From Acidiferrobacterales bacterium (lineage in GTDB: Bacteria > Pseudomonadota > Gammaproteobacteria > Acidiferrobacterales > Sulfurifustaceae), in assembly GCA_919902095.1 (NCBI GenBank), contig CAKKQL010000041.1, positions 1-15,263 of the forward strand: 15,263 nucleotides of DNA. The letters run 5' to 3'. The notes under the pieces were generated by a model that had not been told where the DNA came from, searched no databases, and worked only from the letters and a program-made list of their open reading frames with translations. A program made the translations under genes and the position numbers. Positions 5,727 to 14,635 of this stretch are shown here, one piece after another; positions within the stretch are counted from its first letter, which is position 1, and each line of letters begins with the position of its first letter.

Positions 5727-7886
5727 ATGGCCAAGACCGACAATACACAGGAAAATCTGATCGACCAGCCCTCCGAGGACGTTATCGACCTCTCGGAGGA
5801 ACAGGTTGCCAAAGAGGCCGGCGAAGAGCTTGTATCGGCTGAAAAGATGCACAAGCCGCTGCTCGCGGGTTTGAGTGGCGCGCAGGCGCTCATGGGGCTG
5901 CCGGTCCTCCTCGGCGGTCTCGTGATCTCGATCCTCGGCGTGGTGTGGCTGCTCGCCATCAACACCCAGCAGGCCGAGCGCGAAGCCAAATACATCGAGC
6001 AATCGTCGCAGCTGCTCATGCTCTCGCAGCGTCTGGCCAAGGACGCGCGCGAGGCGGTGCTGGGCCAGCCGATCGCCTTCAAGAGCCTGAAAGAGTCGCG
6101 CGACCGCTTCGACACGATCGTCAACACCCTGCGCGACGGCAGCGGCGAAGTCGGCCTCGATCCGAGCCCGGGCGAAGTGTCCGACCAGCTGAGTGCGGTC
6201 ATCAAGTTGTGGGCGCCCAAAGCCAACGAGGGCATGCGCGCGCACGTGGACCAGATTCTGGGCCAGGAAAAATCGCTGTTTAACATGCACGACCGCGTGA
6301 TGGCGATCAACCAGATGAGCCCGCTGCTGCTGGCGGTCGCGGACGAAGTGATGGAACTGGGCGCGCAGGCGGGCATGAAGCAGGCCGATCTTTACCTCGC
6401 CGGTCGCCAGGGCATGTTGTCCCAACGCATCGCCAAGGACGTCAACCTGTTCTCCCAGGGTGGCAACGAGGCCGCGGTCGCGGCGGCCCAGTTCGGCAAG
6501 GACGCGAAACTGTTCAAGGACACCGAAGCCAAGCTGATGAAGACGGCGCCGGGCGGGGTCAAGTCCAAACTGCAAGAAACCTCGGCGATCTTTACCGAGA
6601 TCAACGGCCACGTCGAAGGCATCCTGAACAACGCCGCCGAATTGTTCGTGTCGCAGCGTGCGAGCCAGCAAGTATTCGAGCAGTCCGACACGCTGCTCAA
6701 GAAGGCGCGTGAATTGGTGGCGGCGTATTCCGGTCTGGCTTCGGCGCGCGCTGGCTTCACCGCCGGCATCTTCGTCGCCGGCGGTTTGTCGATGCTGTTC
6801 CTGTTCCTGTTGGCGCGCAAGTTGGTGGCCGATGCCAAGCAGCGCGAGTCGGAGGCCGCCGAGCGCGCACGCGCGAGCGCCGAAACGAACCAGCAGACCC
6901 AGGACTCGATTCTCAAGCTGCTCGACGAAATGGGCAGCCTCGCCGACGGCGATCTCACGATTCAGCCGGAAGTGACCGAACAAGTCACCGGCGCGATCGC
7001 GGACTCGGTGAACTTCGCCGTGAAGGAAATGCGCAACCTGGTCACGCGCATCAAGACCGCGGCGCAACAGGTGGCGGTGGCGTCCGAGCATTCGCGCCAG
7101 ACGGCCACGGAACTGACCGAGGCGGCGCTGCGCCAGGCGGCGCAGATCACCGAGACCACCGAGCGCGTCCAGGCCATGGCCCGGTCCATGGAGGACATGT
7201 CCAAGAGCGCCGAGCGTTCCGCCGAGGAAGCGCAGAAGTCGGTGACCACCGCCAAACGTGGGTCGCAGGCGGTGCAGGACACGATCCGCGGCATGGACCA
7301 GATGCGCGAGCAGATTCAGGAGACCGCGAAGCGCATCAAGCGCCTCGGCGAATCCTCGCAGCAGATCGGTGAAATCGTCGAACTCATCAATGACATTGCC
7401 GAGCAGACCAACATCCTGTCACTCAACGCCGCGATTCAGGCGGCCATGGCGGGCGAGGCCGGCCGCGGCTTCGCGGTGGTGGCGGACGAAGTGCAGCGTC
7501 TCGCCGAACGCTCGGCCGAGGCGACCAAGCAGATCGGCGAACTGGTGAAGACGATTCAGGCCGATACCAACGAAGCCGTGTCGTCGATGGAGCAGGCGAC
7601 CAACGGCGTGGTCCAGACCACGAAACTGGCGGATGCCGCCGGTCAGGCGCTGGGCGAGATCGAGGCGGTGTCCGAGCAGCTTTCGGGCCTGATCGTGGCC
7701 ATCTCGCAGGATGCGCGCCGCACCTCCCAGACCGCCACCGACGTATCCGGCAGCATGGCCAAGATTCAGGAGGCTACGATGCTGACCTCATCGGGCACGC
7801 GCGAAACGGCGGAGGCGATCGGCAAGCTCTCCGACCTGGCGCGCGAGCTGCAGGCCTCGGTCGCAGGCTTCAAACTGCCGGCCTAA
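5727..7886 (+). CDS. pilJ: Type IV pilus methyl-accepting receptor PilJ
   Basis: A 719-residue membrane chemoreceptor. TM1 lies at about 53-78 ([20 protein letters not shown]). The periplasmic part holds two PilJ-type four-helix modules, each starting with a MLSQR motif ([16 protein letters not shown] and [14 protein letters not shown]). TM2 is at about 343-365, followed by a HAMP-like linker (LADGDLTI) and a coiled-coil signalling domain with its hairpin tip at about 555-600 ([19 protein letters not shown], then [18 protein letters not shown]). It probably senses retracted pili and activates ChpA. ATG 5727 is preferred to GTG 5718 because GGGGTG at 5714-5719 is well spaced from it. The C-terminus (AGFKLPA) has no NWETF-type docking peptide for CheR/CheB. 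It follows pilI by 52 bases. Confidence 0.96.
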   Translation: MAKTDNTQENLIDQPSEDVIDLSEEQVAKEAGEELVSAEKMHKPLLAGLSGAQALMGLPVLLGGLVISILGVVWLLAINTQQAEREAKYIEQSSQLLMLSQRLAKDAREAVLGQPIAFKSLKESRDRFDTIVNTLRDGSGEVGLDPSPGEVSDQLSAVIKLWAPKANEGMRAHVDQILGQEKSLFNMHDRVMAINQMSPLLLAVADEVMELGAQAGMKQADLYLAGRQGMLSQRIAKDVNLFSQGGNEAAVAAAQFGKDAKLFKDTEAKLMKTAPGGVKSKLQETSAIFTEINGHVEGILNNAAELFVSQRASQQVFEQSDTLLKKARELVAAYSGLASARAGFTAGIFVAGGLSMLFLFLLARKLVADAKQRESEAAERARASAETNQQTQDSILKLLDEMGSLADGDLTIQPEVTEQVTGAIADSVNFAVKEMRNLVTRIKTAAQQVAVASEHSRQTATELTEAALRQAAQITETTERVQAMARSMEDMSKSAERSAEEAQKSVTTAKRGSQAVQDTIRGMDQMREQIQETAKRIKRLGESSQQIGEIVELINDIAEQTNILSLNAAIQAAMAGEAGRGFAVVADEVQRLAERSAEATKQIGELVKTIQADTNEAVSSMEQATNGVVQTTKLADAAGQALGEIEAVSEQLSGLIVAISQDARRTSQTATDVSGSMAKIQEATMLTSSGTRETAEAIGKLSDLARELQASVAGFKLPA

Positions 7887-7889
7887 AAC

Positions 7890-7970
7890 AGGGACGAGAT
7901 GCGAGGGTAAAGGGGCGAGGGAAAAGTGTTACGAGACCCCCTCGTCCATCGTATCTTGTCCCTCGTACCT
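7890..7970. repeat. Palindromic intergenic repeat, copy B (pilJ / chpA)
   Basis: It fills nearly all of the 89-base gap between pilJ and chpA. The left arm (7890-7921) reads AGGGACGAGATGCGAGGG and on; the right arm (7936-7970) is its imperfect reverse complement, ending CTTGTCCCTCGTACCT. About 21 of 32 aligned positions match between one arm and the reversed other. The right arm ends five bases before the chpA ATG, so no Shine-Dalgarno sequence is visible for chpA. The left arm begins three bases after the pilJ stop. It shares order, arm sequence and orientation relative to the downstream gene with copy A. A possible mRNA hairpin could set the level of chpA relative to pilJ. Confidence 0.6.
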
Positions 7971-7975
7971 GAATT

Positions 7976-10900
7976 ATGAGCACGCACACCAAGGTCGACC
8001 CGGGCACGCTCGGATGGGTCAAGTCGGAAATCGACGAGACCCTGAAGCAGGCGCGTCTGGCGCTCGAGGCGTTCGTCGAGAATCCGGCCGACAAGACCAA
8101 CCTGCGCTTCTGCATCACCCACCTGCACCAAGTGGTCGGCACCTTGCTGATGGTGGAGCTCGACAGCGCCGCCATGCTCGCCAAGGAGACTGAGGCGCTG
8201 GCCGAGGCTATCCTGAACGAGAAAGTCGAGGCCAGCGGCACGGTCTTCGAGATGCTCACGCGCGGCATTCTGGTGCTGCCGGAGCATCTTGCGCGGCTGC
8301 AGTACGGTCAGCCGGAGTCGCCGCTGCGCAATCTGACGCTGCTCAACGAGCTGCGCACCGCACGCGGCGCACCGTCAGTTTCCGAACTCGACTTGTTTGT
8401 GCCCGACTTGTCGGTGCGCCCGCCCGCGCCCGCCCGCGCCGGCGATACCAGGGATGGCGCGGTTACCGAACGCCTGGCGGACGACGTTTTTGCCGATCTC
8501 ATCCGCCAGCAACGCACGGCATTCCAGCCGCGGTTGCTCGAGTGGCTGCGCGATGCGAATGCCAGGCAGGCGCTGACCGATATCGCCGCGATCCTCGAAC
8601 CGCTACAACCGCGCGCCGGCCTGCCGGCGGTGGAGCAGCTGTTCTGGGTGGCGCGCGGGCTGCTCGAGGCGCTGGCGGACGGCGGCCTCGAGGCGAGTGC
8701 CGAGTGCAAAAAGCTGCTATCGCGGCTCGACCAGCTTATCAAGAAGCTTATTGACGGCGCGGACCGATCCCAGTTGCGCAATGCGACCGAGTTGCTCACC
8801 AAGTCCATGCTGTGGCAGGTCGCGCACGCCGCATCCCGCGGTCCGCTGGTGACGCAGCTCAAGCGCGCGTTCGAACTCGATGCTCTGCTCGCCACCGAGA
8901 CGCCGGTCGAGGCCGAGCCCGATCTGGCCGCGCCCGAGGCGCTGCAGTCGGTGTCCACGGTGCTGGCCAAGGAGATTGAATCCGCGCAGGACCTGGTGAC
9001 GGCGTATTTCGATCCGGAGCAGAAGGGCGCAGTTTCGCTCGAGCCGCTGCTCGACGCGCTGCGCCACATCGGCGGCACGCTCGACATGCTCGGGCTGCCG
9101 CCCCTCAAGCGGCTGGTCGATGAGCTCACCGAGGTAACGCGCGCGATTATCGACCGGCGTATCGCCAATCCGCAGATGGTTTCCATGCCTCTGGCCGAGG
9201 CGCTGCTGCTCGTCGAACACCATACCCGCGAGTTGCCGCAGGCGGGTGGCGATTGGGAACGCCAGATCGAGGACGCAGCGAAGCAACTGCATGTGCTGAC
9301 CGCCCCCGGCGCCACGGGCGCCGAGACCGCCGAGGGCCTTCTCGTCAGCGATGCCTCGCTCTCGGATGCGGATTACAAACAGCTGATCGCCGTGGTGGCC
9401 GACGAGGCCAATGTCAACCTCGGAAAGATCGAGGAGGCGGTCGAGGGTTTTGGAAAAAACACCGCGCGCGTGGCGCTGCTTGACGAGGTGCCCACGCTGC
9501 TCGCACAGATTCAGGGCGCGGCGCAAATTCTGAATCAGGAGCGGCTCGCCGCGCTGGCCGACGCGACCCGCCGGCGCATTCAGGAGATTCAGAGCGGCGC
9601 ACTGGCGGTGGACGGTACCGTGCTCGACGGTATCGCGGTGTGCGTCGGCACGATCGGCGCGTTCCTCGACGGCCTGCGTGCCGGCCGGCGCAATCTCGAT
9701 GCCCTGATCGACTCGGCGCTGCGCGAGATGGATGCCGCCATCGAGGGCAAGACGCGCGCCGTCGTGTCGGCACCGCGCCCGGCAACCGCCGATATTGCCC
9801 CGATCGTTGACGAGCTGCGCGCCGCGATGGAATCCTGGCTCGCCAACCATGGCGACGACCACGCGCGCGCGCGGGCGCAAGCACAGCTTGAAGCACTGGT
9901 ACGGGGTGCAAGCCGGCCGGAGCAGGAACGTCTGCGCCGCATCGGCGAGCAGATGCTGAATCTGCTGCAGCTGGCGCCCGCGGAGGTGCCGGCGTTGCCG
10001 CCCGAAGTCGTTACGACGCTCACGCAGTCACTCGAGATGCTGGCGGAACTCGTCGGTCAGCGTCCCACGCCCGCTGCGGCGCCAGTTCCACCGCCGGCAG
10101 CACCGTCACCGGCGCCGAAGTCGGCCCCGCTGCCAAAGGAATTCGACGAGGAGATCATGCCGATTTTCATCGAGGACGCGCGCGATGTGTTGCAGAACGT
10201 CATGCGCGAACTCGTCCGTTGGCGCCAGAACCCGGACAACCACGAGGCGCTGACCGAGCTGCGCCGCGGCTATCACACGCTCAAGGGCAGCGGACGCATG
10301 GTGGGCGCCAGCGACATCGCCGAGCACGCCTGGGCGGTAGAGCGCGTGCTCAACCGTCTGCGCGATGGCAAGGGAAAACCGACTGAGGCGATCTTCGACC
10401 TGCTTGCCCGCACCCAGGATGCGTTGCCGGAGATGATCGCGCAACTTGAGGGGGGTCCGCCGCCGGCGGTGGACGTGGCGCGGTTGCGCGCCGAGGCCGA
10501 GGCGCTGGCGGAAGCTGGCGAAGCACCGGCGCCGCCCAAGATGACGCCGCCGGTGCCGGTATCCAGATCCGGCGCCGCCGAGGCCGGCCTGCCGAAGATC
10601 GATCGCACGCTGCTCGACATTTTCTCGAACGAGGCGCGCGGACATCTCGCCGCGATTCGCAACGAGGTCGCCGCTTGCCGCGCGAGCGGTGCGTGCTTCG
10701 TGTCCGACGCCCTGTTCCGGGCCACGCACACGTTGCAGGGCAACGCCCGTTCGCTCGGCATCCCGATGATGGCCGAGGCCACGGCCGAAGTGGAAAAGCT
10801 GCTACATGCGCTTAAATCGAACCCGGCGCCGATGTTGACGCACCACATCGAACTGGTCGCGCAACTCGAGGCGACGGTGGCCGAACTGGTGAACGCGCTG

Positions 10901-13696
10901 AATAATGGCGGCGGCACGACGGCCACGCTCGAAAAGCGCTTCGCCGAGATCGCCCGCGCCGCGCGCGAGGCCCTGGCCCAGGCCGAGGCGGAAGACGCCA
11001 CGCTGGCGACCGAGGAGATCACGCTCGAAGCCATGCCGCCGGCGGAGGCAGCCGGAGAGGGCCTATTGGAAATGGAAAGCATCGAGCTTCCGCCGATGCC
11101 CGATGACGTCCGCGACGGCGGAGGCGCGACGCCAGCGACGGCGGAGGCAGAGCAACGGCCACTCCCGGTGTCCCCGCCTCCGGCGGCATTTGTGCCTCCT
11201 GCATATCACCGCGGGCAGTTGCCGGAACAGCGGCCGAGGACAGCGCCGCCGGCAACCCGGGTACCGGCCGTCGCCGGGCCGGCGGCAGATGAAACCATCG
11301 ATGCCGACCTGCTCGATGTGTTTCGCGAAGAGGCGGTGGACATCCTCGCGAAGGTTGAGGAAGCGCTCACGCACTGGCGCATCAAGGGCGACGACCTCGC
11401 GGCCATGCATGAGCTCAAGCGCGCGTTGCATACGCTCAAGGGCGGTGCGCGCATGGCTGGCGCCATGACCATGGGCAACATCGCGCACGGCACCGAGACG
11501 TTGCTCACGAATGTCGAGGACCACCGGCTCGCGCCGAGCGCCGAGCTTTTCGATCTGCTCGACGAAATTCACGACACGCTGGTCGTGATGCTCGATGCGC
11601 TCGCGAATGGCCAGGCACCGTCCGATCCGCGTGACCTTCAGGTCCGCATCTCGGCGCTGGCCGCCGGCGCACCGTTGCCGCCGGCCGCGATACGGGTGGC
11701 AACACCACCACCGGCGCTGAAACCGCCGGTCGAGTCCGCGCCGCCAGTGACCGACGTACCGCAAGCACCGCTGCCACAGGCCGCCGGCGAAGTAACCCGC
11801 GTGAGCGATGCCGGCGGCGAGGCGGAGGACGAGGCGCCGCGCCAGGTCTGGCCGGAGTCGATGGAGCGGCGCGGTCAGGTGCGCGTCAACACTGGCCTCC
11901 TGAGCAACCTGGTGAACTACGCCGGCGAGGTGTCGATCGCGCGCGCCCGCATGGAGCAACAGGTCTACAGTTTCCGCGACAACCTGACCGAGCTTTCACG
12001 CAACATCACGCGCTTCCGCGACCAGATCCGCGAGCTCGAGATCCAGTCCGAGTCGCAGATCCTCTTCCGCCTCGACCAGAACGGCGAGGCCGCCGGCCCG
12101 GGCACCGACTTCGATCCGCTCGAGTTCGACCGCTTCACCAAGTTGCAACAGCTCTCGCGCCAGCTGGCCGAGAGCCTGCACGACCTGACCACGATCCAGG
12201 GCAACCTCGGCAACTTCATCGGCGAGGCGCAGACCGCGCTGCAGCAGCAGGCACGCATCAACACCGAGCTGCAGGAAGGCCTGATGCGCACGCGCATGGT
12301 GAGTTTCTCTACGCTTGCGGGACGCTTGCGCCACATCGTGCGCACCACGGCGCGCGAGCTCGCTCGGCGCGCCGATCTGAATCTCATCGGCGCCGACGTC
12401 GAGGTCGACCGCAATATGCTGGAACGTATGGTCGGACCGTTCGAGCACATGATCCGCAACGCCCTCGACCACGGCCTGGAGCCCGAGGCCGTCCGCGCGC
12501 GTGCCGGCAAGCCGGTGGCGGGCCGCATCACCGTCGCCACCGCGCAGGAGGGCAGCGAAATCGTCATTCGCTTCGCCGACGACGGCCGCGGGCTCGACAT
12601 CGAGGCGATTCGCGCCAAGGCCATCGAGCGCGGCATGATGCCCCGGGATGCGACGCTCTCCGAGGAGGAATTGATCCAGTTCATCCTTGCGCCCGGGTTC
12701 TCGACTGCGCGCGAGGTCACGCACCTCTCCGGCCGCGGCGTGGGCATGGACGTGGTGCACAGCGAGGTCAAGCAGCTGGGCGGAACGATGTCCGTGGACA
12801 CCAAGCGCGGAGCCGGCACGACGTTCATCATCCGTCTGCCGCTCACGCTCTCGATCATGCAGGCGCTGATGGTGCACGTCGGCGATCAGGTGTTTGCCGT
12901 GCCGCTCGCGTCCGTGGCCAACATCATCGAGTACCCGGTCGAGAAGCTGAATAATATCGCCGTGGGCAAGAACCCGCTGCTCAACTACCACGACCAGGTC
13001 TATCCGTACATGCATCTCGGTGCGCGCCTGGGGCTGGTCTCGTCGCTGGACGGGGCGCGCAAGGTGCCGATCCTGCTGGTGCGCACCGGCACGCGCGAGG
13101 TCGCGATCCAGGTAGATGGCCTGCGCGGCACGCGCGAAGTGGTGATCAAGGCGCTCGGCCCGCAGCTCGCCGAGCTCAAGGGGCTGGCCGGCGCCACCAT
13201 CCTTGGCGACGGTCGGGTGGTGCTGATCCTCGATGCCGCCGGGCTGTGGTACCGCGACGACACCGTCCGTTTCGAGCACATCGCCGGCGCCAAGGTAGCC
13301 GCGGAAGAGGTGCGCAGCCGCCCGGTGGTCATGGTGGTGGACGATTCGCTCACCGTGCGCAAGATCACGAGCAAGCACCTGCAGAAACGCGGTCTGGACG
13401 TGATGGTGGCGAAGGACGGCGTGGACGCCGTGGAACAGCTGCGCGAGCGCATTCCCGACCTCATGCTGGTGGACATCGAGATGCCGCGCATGGACGGCTA
13501 CGAGCTGACCGCGCGCGTGCGCGGCGAGGCGCGCCTCAAGCACATCCCGATCATCATGATCACCTCGCGTGCGGGCACCAAGCACCGCGATAAGGCGCTC
13601 AGTCTCGGGGTGAACATGTACATGAGCAAGCCCTACCAGGAAGAGGAGCTGTTCAAGAATATCGACGGCCTCCTCGCCGCTGGCCGGCCTTCCTGA
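7976..13696 (+). CDS. chpA: Hybrid CheA-type histidine kinase ChpA (PilL)
   Basis: A 1906-residue kinase at the core of the Pil-Chp system. The N-terminus (WVKSEIDETLKQARLALEAF) matches P. aeruginosa ChpA and fixes the start although no ribosome binding site is visible. Hpt-like modules, with the residue at the phospho-His position: His51 (HQVVGTL), His364 (HIGGTL), Gln511 (QIQGAA, degenerate), His767 (HTLKGSGRM), His918 (HTLQGNARS) and His1152 (HTLKGGARM). Ala/Pro/Glu-rich linkers separate them. The kinase core follows: N box Asn1495 (MIRNALDHGLE), DDGRGLD near 1536 and GRGVGMDVV near 1586. A CheW domain lies at about 1623-1758 and a receiver at about 1785-1900, with Asp1789, phospho-acceptor Asp1833 and Lys1885. 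P. aeruginosa ChpA has about 2470 residues with more phosphotransfer domains, so this one is shorter. It should phosphorylate PilG and PilH, with its own receiver as a possible phosphate sink. Confidence 0.96.
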   Translation: MSTHTKVDPGTLGWVKSEIDETLKQARLALEAFVENPADKTNLRFCITHLHQVVGTLLMVELDSAAMLAKETEALAEAILNEKVEASGTVFEMLTRGILVLPEHLARLQYGQPESPLRNLTLLNELRTARGAPSVSELDLFVPDLSVRPPAPARAGDTRDGAVTERLADDVFADLIRQQRTAFQPRLLEWLRDANARQALTDIAAILEPLQPRAGLPAVEQLFWVARGLLEALADGGLEASAECKKLLSRLDQLIKKLIDGADRSQLRNATELLTKSMLWQVAHAASRGPLVTQLKRAFELDALLATETPVEAEPDLAAPEALQSVSTVLAKEIESAQDLVTAYFDPEQKGAVSLEPLLDALRHIGGTLDMLGLPPLKRLVDELTEVTRAIIDRRIANPQMVSMPLAEALLLVEHHTRELPQAGGDWERQIEDAAKQLHVLTAPGATGAETAEGLLVSDASLSDADYKQLIAVVADEANVNLGKIEEAVEGFGKNTARVALLDEVPTLLAQIQGAAQILNQERLAALADATRRRIQEIQSGALAVDGTVLDGIAVCVGTIGAFLDGLRAGRRNLDALIDSALREMDAAIEGKTRAVVSAPRPATADIAPIVDELRAAMESWLANHGDDHARARAQAQLEALVRGASRPEQERLRRIGEQMLNLLQLAPAEVPALPPEVVTTLTQSLEMLAELVGQRPTPAAAPVPPPAAPSPAPKSAPLPKEFDEEIMPIFIEDARDVLQNVMRELVRWRQNPDNHEALTELRRGYHTLKGSGRMVGASDIAEHAWAVERVLNRLRDGKGKPTEAIFDLLARTQDALPEMIAQLEGGPPPAVDVARLRAEAEALAEAGEAPAPPKMTPPVPVSRSGAAEAGLPKIDRTLLDIFSNEARGHLAAIRNEVAACRASGACFVSDALFRATHTLQGNARSLGIPMMAEATAEVEKLLHALKSNPAPMLTHHIELVAQLEATVAELVNALNNGGGTTATLEKRFAEIARAAREALAQAEAEDATLATEEITLEAMPPAEAAGEGLLEMESIELPPMPDDVRDGGGATPATAEAEQRPLPVSPPPAAFVPPAYHRGQLPEQRPRTAPPATRVPAVAGPAADETIDADLLDVFREEAVDILAKVEEALTHWRIKGDDLAAMHELKRALHTLKGGARMAGAMTMGNIAHGTETLLTNVEDHRLAPSAELFDLLDEIHDTLVVMLDALANGQAPSDPRDLQVRISALAAGAPLPPAAIRVATPPPALKPPVESAPPVTDVPQAPLPQAAGEVTRVSDAGGEAEDEAPRQVWPESMERRGQVRVNTGLLSNLVNYAGEVSIARARMEQQVYSFRDNLTELSRNITRFRDQIRELEIQSESQILFRLDQNGEAAGPGTDFDPLEFDRFTKLQQLSRQLAESLHDLTTIQGNLGNFIGEAQTALQQQARINTELQEGLMRTRMVSFSTLAGRLRHIVRTTARELARRADLNLIGADVEVDRNMLERMVGPFEHMIRNALDHGLEPEAVRARAGKPVAGRITVATAQEGSEIVIRFADDGRGLDIEAIRAKAIERGMMPRDATLSEEELIQFILAPGFSTAREVTHLSGRGVGMDVVHSEVKQLGGTMSVDTKRGAGTTFIIRLPLTLSIMQALMVHVGDQVFAVPLASVANIIEYPVEKLNNIAVGKNPLLNYHDQVYPYMHLGARLGLVSSLDGARKVPILLVRTGTREVAIQVDGLRGTREVVIKALGPQLAELKGLAGATILGDGRVVLILDAAGLWYRDDTVRFEHIAGAKVAAEEVRSRPVVMVVDDSLTVRKITSKHLQKRGLDVMVAKDGVDAVEQLRERIPDLMLVDIEMPRMDGYELTARVRGEARLKHIPIIMITSRAGTKHRDKALSLGVNMYMSKPYQEEELFKNIDGLLAAGRPS
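8421..8440 (+). repeat. Perfect 10-base tandem duplication within chpA
   Basis: CGCCCGCGCC occurs twice in direct succession. It encodes part of a Pro/Ala/Arg-rich linker (RPPAPARAG) after the first Hpt-like domain. A 10-base unit is not a multiple of three, so gain or loss of one copy would shift the chpA frame. The frame is intact here. Confidence 0.8.
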
Positions 13697-13733
13697 TCGT
13701 TCCTGAACACGGGCACAACACGGAACCGTCAGC

Positions 13734-14177
13734 GTGGCCAAGGCCAAACAGTATCTGCGGTTGCGCATCGGCGGTGCCGAGTACCTGCTCCCCGGCGCGA
13801 CCGGCTATGCCATCGAGCAGCGCGAGAACCTGGGCGCGGAGGACGCCGCCGGACCGCTTGTGGCCTGGCGCACGGTGCGCGGGCGGCGCCAGCCGGCGTA
13901 CGCGCTTGACGGGGCCCTGCGCCCGGCGGCGCGCCGCGACTGGCAGCGGGCGGTGTTCATCGAATCGTCGCCCGGCCAGGGCGCCGGTTTCGTGGCCGAC
14001 GACGTGCACATGCTGCCGGAGAGCGAAATCACCGTTGCCTCGTTCGAGCCCCTCGGGTCGCCGCCGACGTCTGCGGGCCACCTCTTCGGCGGCGCCTGGC
14101 TGGCGGATAAACGCGTGGTGCTGGTGTTCGAGCCGCGCGCGCTCGTGGCCTACCTGCAGTCGCTCGAGGGGGCGTGA
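13734..14177 (+). CDS. Small CheW-like protein, divergent
   Basis: A 147-residue soluble protein from a GTG start 37 bases after the chpA stop. There is no signal peptide or membrane segment. The pattern of strands (YLRLRIGGAEYLLPG at the N-terminus, then RRQPAYALDGAL, RAVFIESSPGQGAGFVADDV and a final strand-helix DKRVVLVFEPRALVAYLQSL) fits a shortened CheW fold, in which LLP would be the usual V-P of strand 2 and GAGFVADDV the usual V-D-V segment. It lacks the NLRG-type motif of active CheW proteins, so this is a structural guess. ChpB is expected here in Pseudomonas, but nothing resembles a CheB. Its stop overlaps the next ATG by one base (TGATG), so the two are probably coupled and act together. 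It may be an accessory scaffold for ChpA; no function is assigned. Confidence 0.7.
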   Translation: MAKAKQYLRLRIGGAEYLLPGATGYAIEQRENLGAEDAAGPLVAWRTVRGRRQPAYALDGALRPAARRDWQRAVFIESSPGQGAGFVADDVHMLPESEITVASFEPLGSPPTSAGHLFGGAWLADKRVVLVFEPRALVAYLQSLEGA

Positions 14178-14635
14178 TGACGGCGCCCGCGCTGGAGCGG
14201 ATTCACGCGCTCGAGCTGCCGTTGCGTGGCGCGACACTGCTCGTGCCCTCGGCCAACGTCGCCGAGGTGGTCAACGTGGGCGATTTCACGCCGGTGCCCC
14301 TGGCCCCCGGCTGGTTGCTCGGCGTCACGCCCTGGCGCACGCTGGCGGTGCCGGTGGTGTCGTTCGAGGCGCTCATGGGCGGGACGGTGACGCCCCCCAC
14401 GCCGGGTTCCAAGGTCGTGATTCTTTATCCGCTGCCCGGCCGCCGCGACTGGGAGTTCTATGGACTGCTGACGCATGCCGAGCCGCGGCCGCAGACCGTG
14501 GACAGCGCCCTGGCCCTGGCCGCGACCAGCGCCGAGTTGCCGGACACGCCCTACGTTGCCGCCGGCCTCAAGCTTGGCGGCCGGCTGCTGGCGATCCCCG
14601 ACCTCGAGGCGCTGAAGAAAGCGTTCTATCCGTAA
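14177..14635 (+). CDS. chpC: CheW-like protein in the ChpC position
   Basis: A 152-residue protein with a recognisable CheW-type layout: LELPLRGATLLVPSANVAEVVNV at residues 10-32 (strands 1-2 and the V-P and V-EVV positions), then PGWLLGVTPWRTLAVPVVSFEALMG at about 42-66, which corresponds to the WLLGxxxWRxxxxPVVSFE block seen in ChpC-like proteins. It ends AIPDLEALKKAFYP. It probably links additional receptors to ChpA, as proposed for P. aeruginosa ChpC. ATG 14177 is chosen over GTG 14174 because GAGGGGG at 14165-14171 is spaced for it; its A lies in the stop of the previous gene. Its 3' end overlaps the convergent bioA end by 10 bases. The gene symbol rests on position and motif, not on a search. 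Confidence 0.75.
   Translation: MTAPALERIHALELPLRGATLLVPSANVAEVVNVGDFTPVPLAPGWLLGVTPWRTLAVPVVSFEALMGGTVTPPTPGSKVVILYPLPGRRDWEFYGLLTHAEPRPQTVDSALALAATSAELPDTPYVAAGLKLGGRLLAIPDLEALKKAFYP

Noticed and set aside
7887..7975. Remnant of pilK between pilJ and chpA
   Set aside because: The 89 bases are explained by the palindromic repeat; no reading frame resembles a methyltransferase.
11996..13768. 590-codon open frame on the minus strand
   Set aside because: It is antisense to the conserved kinase, CheW and receiver domains of chpA; such long shadows are common in GC-rich genes, and the translation is His/Arg/Ala-rich without motifs.
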